From UBA8904 sp035448625 (GTDB taxonomy: Bacteria; Desulfobacterota; Syntrophia; Syntrophales; Smithellaceae), in the NCBI GenBank assembly GCA_035448625.1, contig DAOTJI010000006.1, forward strand, positions 1-59,841: a stretch of DNA of 59,841 nucleotides, given 5' to 3'. Below the pieces are notes generated by a model. That model did not search any database. It saw only the letters and a list, made by a program, of their open reading frames with translations, and had not been told where the DNA came from. A program made the translations under genes and the position numbers. Below are positions 24,273-33,639 of this stretch, one piece after another (position 1 is the first letter of the stretch; every line of letters begins with the position of its first letter).

Positions 24273-24378
24273 GCCTCCATGCAGAAATATAATTCCATGA
24301 GGAGGCAGCCCCACAGGGCAGCGGTTCAAAGAATTCTTTCGTGCATCGGTGCGTTTCAGCAGCCGGGAGAATGATTGC

Positions 24379-26372
24379 ATGAAGGATCACGCCAAGACCA
24401 AACAGACCTTGATCGGTGAACTGGCTTCCTTGCGCGAAAGGATCGCGAAGCTGGAGCGCTCCGCGCTGGAACAAAAGCAGGCGGAGGAGGAGCTGAGAGA
24501 AAGCGCGGAGAAATACCGGCTGCTTTTCGAGTATTCCCCCCTGGGCCATTTTTACTTTGACGAAAAGGGCATCATCGTCGCGTGCAATGATCATTTTGTT
24601 GACATTATCGGGTCTTCCCGAAAAGTCCTGATTGGCCTGAAATTGTTCGGCCTGCGGGATCAAAAGATTGTTGACGCGGTTCAGAAAGCGCTGGACGGCA
24701 AAACCGTCGTTTATGAGGATGTGTACCAGTCCGTCACCGCGGACAAAGCCACGCCGGTAAGGGCTATTTTTACGCCGATTCATCTGGAAGGCAAGGGGGT
24801 TATCGNNNNNNNNNNNNNNNNNNNNNNNNNNNNNNNNNNNNNNNNNNNNNNNNNNNNNNNNNNNNNNNNNNNNNNNNNNNNNNNNNNNNNNNNNNNNNNN
24901 NNNNNACGCCGGTAAGGGCTATTTTTACGCCGATTCATCTGGAAGGCAAGGGGGTTATCGGGGGTTTGGCGATCATTGAAGACATCACCGAACGCAGGCG
25001 CGCGGAGGCGGCGCTGAGGGAGAGCGAAGAACATTACCGGTCTCTGGTCGAAAATGCCGATGAGGCGATCCTCGTGATCCAGGACGGCAGGATCAAATTT
25101 GTCAACGCCCGGGCGGTCGAGGCCTTTGGATATTCGGTGCGGGAATTTATGTCGATCCCTGTCTTTGAGCTGGTGCACCCGGAGGACAGAGAAATAGTGA
25201 TCCAACGGTATCTTGAGAAAATCAACGGCGATGCCGCTCCCACGCGGCATACCTACCGGGCGCTTCACAAGGAGGGGCTCGTCGCCTGGATTGAAATCAG
25301 CTCCATCCTCATCAATTGGGAGGGCCGGCCCGCCACCTTGAATCTCATAACGGATATCACCGACCGCAAAAAGGCGGAGGACGCCCTGCGGGAAAGGGAG
25401 GAGAAGTACCGGACCATTCTGGAAAGCATAGAAGACGGCTACTTCGAACAGGATCTCGCCGGCAACTTTGTTTTCGTAAACGATTCCATGTCCAGAATCT
25501 ACGGGTATTCGAAGGAAGAATTAATCGGGTTGAACTACAAGCAGTACACCGATTTGGAAAGCGGCAGAAAATGCTATCAGATCTACTTGAATATTTACAA
25601 AACGGGGAAGCCCGGAAAAGTCGTCGATTTTGACATTATCCGCAAAGACGGGACCCGAAGGCATGTCGAATCGTCCGTGTCTCTTATCCGGGACAACGCG
25701 GGAACTCCGGTCGCATTTCGGGGCATTGTGCGGGACGTTACGGAGCGCAAGCAGGCGGAGGAGGCCCTGGCCCAAAGTTTTGCCAGGCTGCGCGACGCGC
25801 TGAGTGCCACCGTTCAGGCAACCGCCATGATTGTGGAAACCAGGGACCCTTACACGGCGGGCCATCAGCGCCGGGTGGCCGACCTGGGACGGGCCATTGC
25901 CGTGGAGATGAAACTGACCGACGAGCAGATCGAAGGCGTTCACATGGCCGGCATGGTCCATGATCTGGGCAAAATATCCGTTCCCTCCGAGATCCTCAGC
26001 AAGCCCACCAGACTCACCGATCTGGAGTCCCGGCTGATCAAGACGCACTCGCAGTCCGGTTATGACATTCTCAAGGACATCGAGTTTCCCTGGCCCATTG
26101 CGAGGATTGTTCTGGAGCACCATGAACGGATGAACGGCTCCGGTTATCCCAATGGCCTCAAAGGGGATCAGTCGCTTCCGGAGTCCCGGATCCTGTCCGT
26201 TGCGGACGCCGTGGAAGCGATGGCCTCGCATCGTCCCTACCGCCCCGGGCTGGGCATCGATGCCGCCCTGGCCGAGATCGAAGCGAACCGGGGGGTTCTC
26301 TATGACCCGCTTGTGGTGGATGCCTGTTTGAAATTGTTTCGCGAAAAGGGCTATCGCCTGCCCGAGTCCTGA
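24379..26372 (+). CDS. Triple-PAS sensor with HD-GYP output (split by an assembly gap)
   Basis: Cytoplasmic signalling protein: a coiled coil (1-45), three PAS domains (about 45-155, 165-285, 290-415) and an HD-GYP domain (about 430-600), the class that hydrolyses cyclic-di-GMP. MVHDLGKI and HHERMNGSGYP are the intact metal and GYP motifs. The frame is broken by 100 N at 24806-24905. The 55 bases before the gap (24751-24805) are identical to the 55 after it (24906-24960); removing 155 bases restores one frame of 612 codons without shift. GGGAGA precedes the ATG at 24379. No membrane segments are seen, so it senses an internal signal. Confidence 0.88.
24806..24905. other. Assembly gap (100 N) with identical 55-bp flanks
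   Basis: Exactly 100 N. The 55 bases on either side are the same sequence, which is what a scaffolder leaves when two contigs overlap by one k-mer and are not merged. No sequence is likely to be missing. Confidence 0.9.
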
Positions 26373-26730
26373 AAATCCTCCCGAACCGAATTCGCCGAAG
26401 CAGACCCTCCGGTCATCCGGAATGCCGGAGACCTCCTGCTTTTGAAGGATTCCACGGCCGCTGCAGCCCGTCATCGCGATCCAAAGATACCCCCACTTTT
26501 GATGAAATCTTCAGCACGATCGCTCATCTTTCCCGTCCCCCTTTATTGGAAGCGGGGGGCAAAGCCGATCCGGCCGCCGGACATAAGCGAAGCATGAATC
26601 GTAAGGACGATGGCCGAGCCGGGCGTTTCCGGACAACTTCCTGAAATACGCGTTTTTTCCTGCGGTCTTTTTGTGGTATAGTGCCGCTCGTGTGCGGTAA
26701 GAAACTTCTGCGTGAGACGGAACGGAAATC
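26373..26730. other. Non-coding stretch before the unknown gene
   Basis: About 360 bases with no convincing gene on either strand. A -10-like TATAGT near 26678 with a poor -35 (TTTTTC, 17 bases upstream) may drive the gene at 26731. Confidence 0.4.
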
Positions 26731-27234
26731 ATGAAAGTCTTTAAAATCAAATTTGGGAAGAGCGGCGAAGCTGCAGATGCATTCGGAATACGTTTTCTGG
26801 GGGACTTTGACGACAAGGTGGGGCAGGGCGGCAGCTTCAGCGTCATCATCTCCTCGCCGGACTCGGCACCCCTGGTCACGCACCAAAGGATTACGATCTG
26901 GTTTACGTTTGAAAAAATCAGGCCCTACGACGATGTCACCGGCTTTATCCGCCGGCTGACGGAACTCCTGAAGGAGAAAGATTACATCGTCAAATACTCC
27001 TTTATTGACGGGCTGTTCAATACAACGCTGCTGGATCGCACAAATCCCGCCCAAAAGCTTTCCGAGCAAAAGGACGCTGACGACGCCGCTGCCGGTTTTT
27101 CCGTCACGGCCGAAAAACAGAGCGCCAGGCTGAAATTTACAGTGGATGAGATCGTATCGGTGAGCGAAGTAGCCGCGAAACTGGGCCGCACGATTTACGG
27201 CAGAAATCTGGAGAGGGTCAGGGTCAACCGATAA
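26731..27234 (+). CDS. Unknown protein, 167 residues
   Basis: No family recognised. It begins MKVFKIKFGKSGEAADAF and is a soluble mixed alpha/beta protein without membrane segments or cysteines. A charged patch (SEQKDADDAAAG, about 113-124) probably links two small domains. The last third (FTVDEIVSVSEVAAKLGRTI) could be a helical cap. The ATG follows GGAACGGAAATC, a weak ribosome site. It lies between two HD-GYP genes but reads only with the first. The codon pattern and high third-position GC match the neighbours, so it is likely expressed. Confidence 0.65.
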   Translation: MKVFKIKFGKSGEAADAFGIRFLGDFDDKVGQGGSFSVIISSPDSAPLVTHQRITIWFTFEKIRPYDDVTGFIRRLTELLKEKDYIVKYSFIDGLFNTTLLDRTNPAQKLSEQKDADDAAAGFSVTAEKQSARLKFTVDEIVSVSEVAAKLGRTIYGRNLERVRVNR

Positions 27235-27238
27235 ATTG

Positions 27239-27256
27239 GAACCGTGATCACGGTTC
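27239..27256. repeat. Perfect 18-bp palindrome between convergent genes
   Basis: GAACCGTGATCACGGTTC is its own reverse complement. It starts five bases after the unknown gene and 86 bases before the end of the convergent HD-GYP gene. It has no T-run on either side; it could be a cruciform, a protein site or a weak bidirectional terminator. Confidence 0.5.
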
Positions 27257-27341
27257 GAGGATCAGTTGAAAATCGTCTCTTTGCCTTTCCAGGTCCCGAA
27301 GCAGTTTCCCGGCCCGGTGAAAATCCCCGCCCATGGATTTC

Positions 27342-28787
27342 TTAAAAAGGCCGGCCTGTTTCCAGACGATTCGGGTCTCTGCGCGCTCCCTCGCCTTTTT
27401 CTTCCGGCCGCAGGCTCTTCACAAGTTCGGCCAGTTCTGGATCGAATATTTTTCCTTTCTGCTCATCGAAAAACCGCAGGGTCTGCTCTTTGCTCCAGGC
27501 CTTGCGGTAGGGCCGGTCGGCCGTCAGGGCGTCATAGACGTCGGCGGCGCAGATGATCCGCGCGGCCAGGGGAATGTCTTTGCCGGCGTTGCCGGCCGGG
27601 TAGCCTGTTCCGTCCCAGCGTTCATGATGATGGAGAATGCCGGGAAGGATCGTCTCGTAAGAAGGAATGGAAGCAATAATATCCGCGCCCGCCCGGGGAT
27701 GCTTTTTGACGATGTCGAATTCCTCATCCGTCAGCTTCCCCGGTTTGTCGAGAATCTGTTCCGGGACGGCGATTTTTCCGATGTCGTGAAGGATCGCGGA
27801 GATGCCGAGTATGCGCATCTGGTCGTCGTTTAGATTCAGGCGGCGTCCAATTTCCTCGGATAATCGGGTGACCCGCTCGCTGTGGCCGGCGGTCCAGGGC
27901 GACTTGGCGTCGATCGCACGGGTCAGGGCGATCAGGATTCCGATCAGGAGATTTTCTCTTTCCCTCGTTCCATCGATAATTCGGGAGGCCATGTTGTTCA
28001 GGGCTTCCGCCAGGACGCCGATTTCATCCTTTCTCCCCGTGGAAAAACGGTTTCCGTACTGTCCGGAAGCAATCATCTTTGCCTCCTCCGCGAGTTGCTC
28101 GATCGGGCGGGCGAAACGGTTGCTGAAAAGATACCCAAGGGTGCGCGAAACCAACAGCAAGCCGAAAAAGAAGATCAGGCCTTTGTAGGTGTTTTCCCGC
28201 AGGCTTTTGAGAAGGCTGAAGCGGTGTACATCAAAGGAGAGAATGAAGGGCTGGGGGCTTTTTTCATTTGTGATGTCGATTTTGACGTTCACCTTGTCCG
28301 GCGCGCCGAAAAAAAACGGCGAGGAGGTCAGAATTTTTTTCTCCCGGGCCTTTTCCAGCCGGCGGGTGTCCGCTCCGTCGGAGATCGCTTCCGTGTGGAC
28401 GATGCCTCCGGCATCCAGGTACAGGCGCCGCCATTGACCGCCATCCTGCGCGTAGAGGTCAAATTGGATTTGGGATAAAATGCCGTGACGGTCTCTGGCG
28501 TATTTGGCAAGGTCCGCCTTCATCCGTTCAAGCTGCTGCAGGAGCGCCCCGCCTTGCCGCGCGCCGTCTTCGGCCGTGACGGCGGCGATGCGCTGGCCGA
28601 TGGCATTGGAAGCCAGATCGATAAACGTATTGGTTTCGGATATGGCCAGATAAATGAAAACGGCATAGCCGATGAGCAGGCCGAAAAGCGTGAACGAAAC
28701 GGTTAACCGCCTGCCGATCGACGGCTTCCAGAACGCCAGGAATTTCTTGACGGTGGATTGCAGGGAACGGTCGGCCGCGACAACCAT
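27342..28787 (-). CDS. Membrane-bound HAMP/HD-GYP phosphodiesterase
   Basis: 481 residues: a membrane helix at about 28-50, an extracytoplasmic sensor region (50-205), a second helix (about 207-230), a HAMP linker (230-285, RFARPIEQLAEEAKMIASG) and an HD-GYP domain (290-460). Metal motif ILHDIGKI and HHHERWDGTGYP are complete, so cyclic-di-GMP hydrolysis is expected. It begins 33 bases after the stop of nrdJ in the same direction with AAGGA upstream, so it may share that transcript. Confidence 0.9.
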   Translation of the reverse strand: MVVAADRSLQSTVKKFLAFWKPSIGRRLTVSFTLFGLLIGYAVFIYLAISETNTFIDLASNAIGQRIAAVTAEDGARQGGALLQQLERMKADLAKYARDRHGILSQIQFDLYAQDGGQWRRLYLDAGGIVHTEAISDGADTRRLEKAREKKILTSSPFFFGAPDKVNVKIDITNEKSPQPFILSFDVHRFSLLKSLRENTYKGLIFFFGLLLVSRTLGYLFSNRFARPIEQLAEEAKMIASGQYGNRFSTGRKDEIGVLAEALNNMASRIIDGTRERENLLIGILIALTRAIDAKSPWTAGHSERVTRLSEEIGRRLNLNDDQMRILGISAILHDIGKIAVPEQILDKPGKLTDEEFDIVKKHPRAGADIIASIPSYETILPGILHHHERWDGTGYPAGNAGKDIPLAARIICAADVYDALTADRPYRKAWSKEQTLRFFDEQKGKIFDPELAELVKSLRPEEKGEGARRDPNRLETGRPF

Positions 28788-28820
28788 CAGGCTAGAGTCC
28801 TTCGTCTTTTGACGCCGCGC

Positions 28821-31046
28821 TTACGCGCATTCGCTGTAGCCGCAGAGGCGGCAGACGGCGCATCCGCCCTCGTGCTCGATGATGCCGCCGCAGTCCGGAC
28901 AGGCGCCTTTGAGGAAAACGCGTTTCACATGCTGCACCTTGCCGCCGTTGGCCGCCACGTGCGCCTGAATCGCTTTGGCCACCGCGTCGGCGCAGGACAG
29001 GACCTTGTTTTCACCGAAGCCGGAAGGGGAATGGCAGGAAATGCCCTGCAGCTGCTTGACGACCTGACGCGCCTGAAGTCCGCTGCGCCAGGCCAGCGAT
29101 ACCATGCGTCCGATCGCTTCGCTCTGGGAGGCGGCGCATCCGCCCGCTTTGCCCATCGTGGTAAAGAGTTCGAAAAGACCCGTATCGTCCTCATTCACCG
29201 TGACGTACAGAGGTCCGCATCCCGTCTGCATCTGATAGGTCCAGCCTTTAAGGACTTTGGGCCGTTCGCGTTTGGTCGCCGGCTTTCCCTGGACGGCGCC
29301 CGCTTCCGCCTCTTCTTTTTTCCCGACGCTCAAAACCTGATGGTCCCTTGAGCCGTCGCGGTAAATCGTGACGCCCTTGCAGTCAAGCTTGTAGGCCAGT
29401 TCATAGACGCTGGCCACATCCTGGATCGACGCGCTTTTGGCGAAGTTGACGGTTTTGCTGACGGCGTTGTCCGTAAACTTCTGAAAGGCGGCCTGCATTC
29501 GAATGTGCACTTCCGGCGTGATGTCGTGAGCGGTGACAAACACGTTGCGGATCTCTTCCGGAATTTCCGTGATGCCGTTCAGCGTTCCGTGTTCGGCAAT
29601 CCGCTGCATCAGCTCCGGTGAGTAAAACCCCTTTTCTTTGGCCATGGCTTCAAAGAGGGGATGGACTTCCAGCAGAATATCGTTGTCCATTACCTGCCGG
29701 ACGTAGGACACGGCAAAAAGCGGTTCCACGCCGGAAGAGGCGTTGGCGATGATGGAAATCGTGCCGGTGGGCGCGATCGTGGTCACGGTGGCGTTGCGGA
29801 TGGGCGGTTCGCCTTTTTTGTCGTAGACGGATCCTTTGAAATTCGGAAAGGCGCCCCGGCTCTTGGCCAGCGCACGGGACGCTGCGTGTCCCTGTTCATT
29901 GATGAACCCCATGACTTTGTGGGCCAGTTCAACGGCTTCTTCGGTGTTGTAGGGAATGCCCAGCGCGATCAGCATATCCGCCCAGCCCATGACGCCCAGA
30001 CCGATCTTGCGGTTGCCCATGGTCATTTCGTGGATTTTCGGCAGGGGATAGTTGTTGACTTCCACGACGTTGTCCAGAAAATGAACGGCCAGTTGAACCA
30101 CCCGGCCCAGCCGCTTCCAGTTGATCTTGCCGTTCTGGACCATTTTCCCCAGGTTGATGGAGCCCAGGTTGCACGATTCGTAAGGCAGAAGGGGCTGCTC
30201 TCCGCAGGGGTTCGTGGATTCGATTTGCCCGACGTGGGGCGTCGGGTTGTCCCGGTTGAGCCGGTCGAGAAAAACGATGCCCGGCTCCCCGTTTTCCCAG
30301 GCCTGCGTGACGATGCGGTTGAAAACCTTGCGGGCATTGAGGGTCCCGGAAATCTGGTTGTCGCGTGGATTGACGAGGTCGTAGTTTTCGTCTTTCTCCA
30401 CGGCTTTCATGAAGGCTTCGGTCAGCCCTACGGAAATGTTGAAATTGTTGAGCTGCTTTTTGTCGGCCTTGCACATGATAAAATCCATAATGTCCGGGTG
30501 ATCGACGCGCAGAATGCCCATGTTGGCGCCGCGCCGCGTTCCGCCCTGCTTGATCGTTTCCGTCGCCACGTCGAACACGCGCATAAAGGAGATCGGTCCG
30601 CTGGAAATGCCGGTGGTGGTCAAAACGACGTCATTGGCCGGGCGCAGGCGGGAAAAAGAAAACCCCGTCCCGCCGCCGGACTTATGGATCAGCGCGGTGT
30701 ACTTCACGGCGTCGAAAATCTCTTCCATGGAATCGCCCACCGGCAGGACAAAGCAGGCGGATAACTGCCCCAGTTCGCGCCCGGCGTTCATCAGCGTCGG
30801 AGAGTTGGGCAGAAATTCCAGTTGGGTCATGATCCGGTAGAATTCCTCCGCGATCGCGTTCGTATCCTCTTTTTCATTAAACTTTTTGTCCGCGGCGGCG
30901 ATGGTGTCCGCTACTCGCCGGAACATCTGAGCCGGAGCCTCCAGTACCTGTCCCTCTTTGTCACGCTTCAAATAGCGCCGCTCCAGAACCGTAATGGCGT
31001 TTTTGGTCAGTTCCGGAACGATAGGGGCATAGGTCTTCTTTTCCAT
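28821..31046 (-). CDS. nrdJ: Adenosylcobalamin-dependent (class II) ribonucleotide reductase
   Basis: 741 residues. It reduces ribonucleotides to deoxyribonucleotides using a B12-generated thiyl radical, so no oxygen is needed. NPCGEQ (C281 thiyl, E283) and the redox cysteines C98 (LSACFV) and C292 (YESCNLGS) match the class pattern. HKSGGGTGFSFSRLR and GGTRRGANMGIL are nucleotide-binding loops. The C-terminal part holds a TSCPD-type region and a zinc-ribbon CPDCGG-x-CxxCGYSEC. The ATG at 31046 has AGGAGTT upstream; an in-frame earlier ATG (31130) lies between two NrdR-like boxes and is rejected. Confidence 0.95.
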   Translation of the reverse strand: MEKKTYAPIVPELTKNAITVLERRYLKRDKEGQVLEAPAQMFRRVADTIAAADKKFNEKEDTNAIAEEFYRIMTQLEFLPNSPTLMNAGRELGQLSACFVLPVGDSMEEIFDAVKYTALIHKSGGGTGFSFSRLRPANDVVLTTTGISSGPISFMRVFDVATETIKQGGTRRGANMGILRVDHPDIMDFIMCKADKKQLNNFNISVGLTEAFMKAVEKDENYDLVNPRDNQISGTLNARKVFNRIVTQAWENGEPGIVFLDRLNRDNPTPHVGQIESTNPCGEQPLLPYESCNLGSINLGKMVQNGKINWKRLGRVVQLAVHFLDNVVEVNNYPLPKIHEMTMGNRKIGLGVMGWADMLIALGIPYNTEEAVELAHKVMGFINEQGHAASRALAKSRGAFPNFKGSVYDKKGEPPIRNATVTTIAPTGTISIIANASSGVEPLFAVSYVRQVMDNDILLEVHPLFEAMAKEKGFYSPELMQRIAEHGTLNGITEIPEEIRNVFVTAHDITPEVHIRMQAAFQKFTDNAVSKTVNFAKSASIQDVASVYELAYKLDCKGVTIYRDGSRDHQVLSVGKKEEAEAGAVQGKPATKRERPKVLKGWTYQMQTGCGPLYVTVNEDDTGLFELFTTMGKAGGCAASQSEAIGRMVSLAWRSGLQARQVVKQLQGISCHSPSGFGENKVLSCADAVAKAIQAHVAANGGKVQHVKRVFLKGACPDCGGIIEHEGGCAVCRLCGYSECA

Positions 31047-31095
31047 GGGAATGAACTCCTTTGTGTATGAAAATAAGAGGGTTAATAAAAAACAA

Positions 31096-31142
31096 GCACT
31101 ACATATTGTATGATGGCCTCCATTAACCACAACATCTAGGCA
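31096..31142 (-). promoter_or_regulatory. Tandem NrdR-like boxes over the nrdJ promoter
   Basis: On the minus strand, box 1 ATACAATATGTAGTGC (31111-31096) matches the NrdR consensus acaCwAtATaTwGtgt at 13 of 16 positions. Box 2 TGCCTAGATGTTGTGG (31142-31127) matches at 10, including all the conserved core. They are 31 bases apart, the three-turn spacing typical for NrdR. Box 1 contains the likely -10 (TACAAT) with TTGTGG 16 bases upstream as -35. Confidence 0.7.
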
Positions 31143-31163
31143 TTGTCAATAGATTGAAAAAAA

Positions 31164-32708
31164 TTATTTTGAACTTTTCAGAAAGGCAAAAAAAGGCGCG
31201 TGGTTGGACGTGAAAAATTCCGGTGTGTGCCGGACGATGGGGGCGATGGCCGGATGCTTTTTTAATGTTTTTTCAATGAAATTGCGGACATCCCCACGCT
31301 GCCACCCGGCGGGGTGGCGAAAGCCGCGGTAAAGGGACAAATCGCCTTCATAAAATTCCTGCGTGGACAAGTCTTGTGCTTCTGCGCTGTTGGCCGGAAG
31401 ATTAAAAATCGCCAGGTTCAAAAAAGAAATACAGCCGGAATGCCGGACGATAAAATCCAGCGTTTCGTGCGCGTTCGCTTCCGTTTCCGGCGGTGTGCCG
31501 AACAGGAAATAACCGTAAACGGCAATGCCGGCCTTGTCGAGCGCAAGGAGCGCGGCCGCGGCTTCATTAGGGTCGATGCCTTTGGAGAGAGCATCCAGAA
31601 CGGTCCGGCTTCCGGATTCCAGACCGAGTTTCAGCATCACGCAGCCGCTTTTTTTCAACGCCCGGCAAAAATCCTCGTCCGCCAGATGCCTGGTTACGCG
31701 GGCAAAGCCGTACCAGGGCGCGCCGGGCGGCTTTTCGATCAGCGCCTCGAGCAGCGCGGGAGAGACGGAGCTGTCCAGAAGGTGAATCAGGGATGCCTGG
31801 GTCTTTCGTGCAAGGCCTTCCAATTCATCCGCGACTCGCGAAACCGGCAGGGGCCGGTAGGGATTTGCTTCCGCCTTTTCCGGGCAGAACGAACATTTTC
31901 GCCACCAGCAGCCCTGCGCCGCGCTGTAGGGCAGGATAAAACCGGGAGAAAAATATCGGCTTTTTTCAAACGGATCGTAATCGACCGAGGGGCCTTTCCC
32001 GCTGGAGGGGATGCCCAAAAGCGCCGGCAGTTTTTCCTCTCCCGCTCCTTCCACCAGCTGGTCAACCAGGCCGGAGAACAAATCCGTTCGTCCCGTGAGA
32101 CGAACCCAGGAGGTTGCGAGCGATCCGCCCAGAAGGATTTTCTGCCGGGGATTGATTTTTTTGACATAGCCGATCATGGCCATGGTGCAGAGCGCCTGGC
32201 TCAAGAAATTCATCGAGAAGCCGAGAAAGTCCGGCGATTCCCCGAGCGCCTGCATCAGGTGCCCGGAAAAGTAGGCGTAAAAAGGATTGGCTTGAGGCTG
32301 TTCGGCCGCCTGGATCAAATCAGAACTGTTCACCGGGGAGCGCAGGCTGTCTTGGTAGTCGGACAGGGACAGATGGACGCCGTAAGGCTTCCCGGCCATG
32401 TGCAGAAGGTGATGGATGTCTATGACGGCGCGGGAATAACGGCTTTTGTTTTGGAAGGCTTCAGGGGTATGAAGCAGATCCAGGTTGGACTCCAGATTTT
32501 TGCGGGCGCGAATGTCCCATCGGGCGGACCCTTCTTGCCGCTGCGCGGCGGCGCGCAGCAGGTGGAGAAGTCCTTCCACATTCGCGTCGATGACCCGGTG
32601 CTCGACACCGTCGGCGCTCAGGCAGGCGGAAAGCCTGGCGATCCCTGCCGGCGGTTCGGAGGGCTTCACGACGGGAGGATGAACAAGAATGATCTTCGCG
32701 GTTGCCAT
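31164..32708 (-). CDS. B12-type radical SAM protein of unknown substrate
   Basis: 514 residues from the preferred ATG. The N-terminus (KIILVHPPVVKPSEPPAGIARLS, beginning at residue 5) resembles the cobalamin-domain end of B12-radical SAM enzymes, and the cluster motif is CWWRKCSFC, a CX4CX2C variant of the usual CX3CX2C. GYFLFGTPPETEANAHETLDFI is a typical radical SAM strand-helix near the end of the barrel. A C-terminal helical region (about 455-514) follows. Neither possible ATG (32708, 32756) has a clear ribosome site. It is separated from nrdJ by the NrdR boxes, and shares direction. Substrate unknown. Confidence 0.8.
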   Translation of the reverse strand: MATAKIILVHPPVVKPSEPPAGIARLSACLSADGVEHRVIDANVEGLLHLLRAAAQRQEGSARWDIRARKNLESNLDLLHTPEAFQNKSRYSRAVIDIHHLLHMAGKPYGVHLSLSDYQDSLRSPVNSSDLIQAAEQPQANPFYAYFSGHLMQALGESPDFLGFSMNFLSQALCTMAMIGYVKKINPRQKILLGGSLATSWVRLTGRTDLFSGLVDQLVEGAGEEKLPALLGIPSSGKGPSVDYDPFEKSRYFSPGFILPYSAAQGCWWRKCSFCPEKAEANPYRPLPVSRVADELEGLARKTQASLIHLLDSSVSPALLEALIEKPPGAPWYGFARVTRHLADEDFCRALKKSGCVMLKLGLESGSRTVLDALSKGIDPNEAAAALLALDKAGIAVYGYFLFGTPPETEANAHETLDFIVRHSGCISFLNLAIFNLPANSAEAQDLSTQEFYEGDLSLYRGFRHPAGWQRGDVRNFIEKTLKKHPAIAPIVRHTPEFFTSNHAPFFAFLKSSK

Positions 32709-32836
32709 CGGCAAAGGTTTAGTATTGAACGCACTCTTGCGCAAGCAATATTCCATGCCTATATTTGAGTTGACAGAGCCGGGGCTTTACGCAATAGTTC
32801 CGCCGTGAAAAAAACATTCAAGAGCCGTTTGTGATT

Positions 32837-33622
32837 ATGAAACAATTATCCGATGGATCTGCTCGGTTTACAATACTCCTTGTCCTGTGTGCGGCTTTTT
32901 TCATCGCGCTGGTTTCAGGCGCGGCGGAAGCGGCAGACCGCTATCCTTCTCACAGGGGAACGGCCGTTAATGATTTTGCCGGTGTGATCGACCCCGACAA
33001 TGCCGCGAAAATGGAATCCCTGTCGCGGGAAATTCTGGAGAAGACAGGCACGGCGATCGTCGTGGCCACGCTGCCGGAGCTGGGGCCCGCCGAAGAAATC
33101 AATCTTTACGCGAGCGGTCTTTACCAGGCCTGGGGGATCGGGAAAAAAGGCGAGGACAAGGGTGTTCTGATTCTGCTGGCCATGAAGGAGCGGAAAATCC
33201 GCGTGGAGACCGGCTACGGCGTCGAAGGCGTGCTCACGGACGGCCGGGTGGGTGCGATCCTCGATCAGTTTGTGGTGCCTCATCTCAAGACGGGTGAAAC
33301 CGGCAAGGCTCTTTACAATGCGATGCTGGCCTGCGGCGGCGATCTCGCCGAAGACGCGAAGGTTCAGTTGACCGGCGTCCCCGGCTTTTACCGCAGCGCC
33401 GCCCGTCCGGAAAAGAAGGGCGTCAATGTTTTGGGAATCCTGCTTTTTCTGATTGCCGCGGCCGTGCTGCTGGGAACGAGAACCGGACGGGAGATGCTGC
33501 CCTGGATTCTGTTGATGGTGCTGTCCGGCGGCGGCCGGGGCGGCGGCGGAGGCTTCGGCGGCGGGTTTGGCGGTTTCGGCGGCGGCATGAGCGGCGGCGG
33601 AGGAGCGGGCCGCAGTTTTTAA
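32837..33622 (+). CDS. TPM-domain membrane protein (YgcG type)
   Basis: About 261 residues: a Sec signal (to about AEA-A near residue 33), a TPM domain (about 35-175, NDFAGVIDPDNAAKMESLS, KGVLILLAMKERKIRVETGY, VEGVLTDGRVGAILD), one or two membrane helices (about 196-235) and a glycine-rich tail (GGGGGFGGGFGGFGGG, SGGGGAGRSF). TPM proteins are proposed to act in membrane-protein or photosystem repair and are often next to lemA, as here. A GTG at 32831 is an alternative start. It is transcribed away from the radical SAM gene. Confidence 0.88.
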   Translation: MKQLSDGSARFTILLVLCAAFFIALVSGAAEAADRYPSHRGTAVNDFAGVIDPDNAAKMESLSREILEKTGTAIVVATLPELGPAEEINLYASGLYQAWGIGKKGEDKGVLILLAMKERKIRVETGYGVEGVLTDGRVGAILDQFVVPHLKTGETGKALYNAMLACGGDLAEDAKVQLTGVPGFYRSAARPEKKGVNVLGILLFLIAAAVLLGTRTGREMLPWILLMVLSGGGRGGGGGFGGGFGGFGGGMSGGGGAGRSF

Positions 33623-33639
33623 AATAAAGGATGGAGACC

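Noticed and set aside
22771..24783. A 670-codon open frame on the minus strand opposite the CoA-transferase and PAS genes
   Set aside because: It is the antisense of well-recognised proteins in high-GC DNA; no ribosome site and no recognisable domain.
24751..24960. Tandem 55-bp repeat separated by unknown sequence
   Set aside because: Exactly 100 N and a frame that closes when one copy is removed indicate an assembly artefact, not a biological repeat.
31047..31163. Cobalamin riboswitch in front of B12-dependent nrdJ
   Set aside because: Only about 117 bases are available and no B12-box-like sequence is seen; the NrdR boxes explain the region better.
33533..33620. GGC-rich repeat as a microsatellite
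   Set aside because: It encodes the glycine-rich tail normal for TPM-domain proteins.
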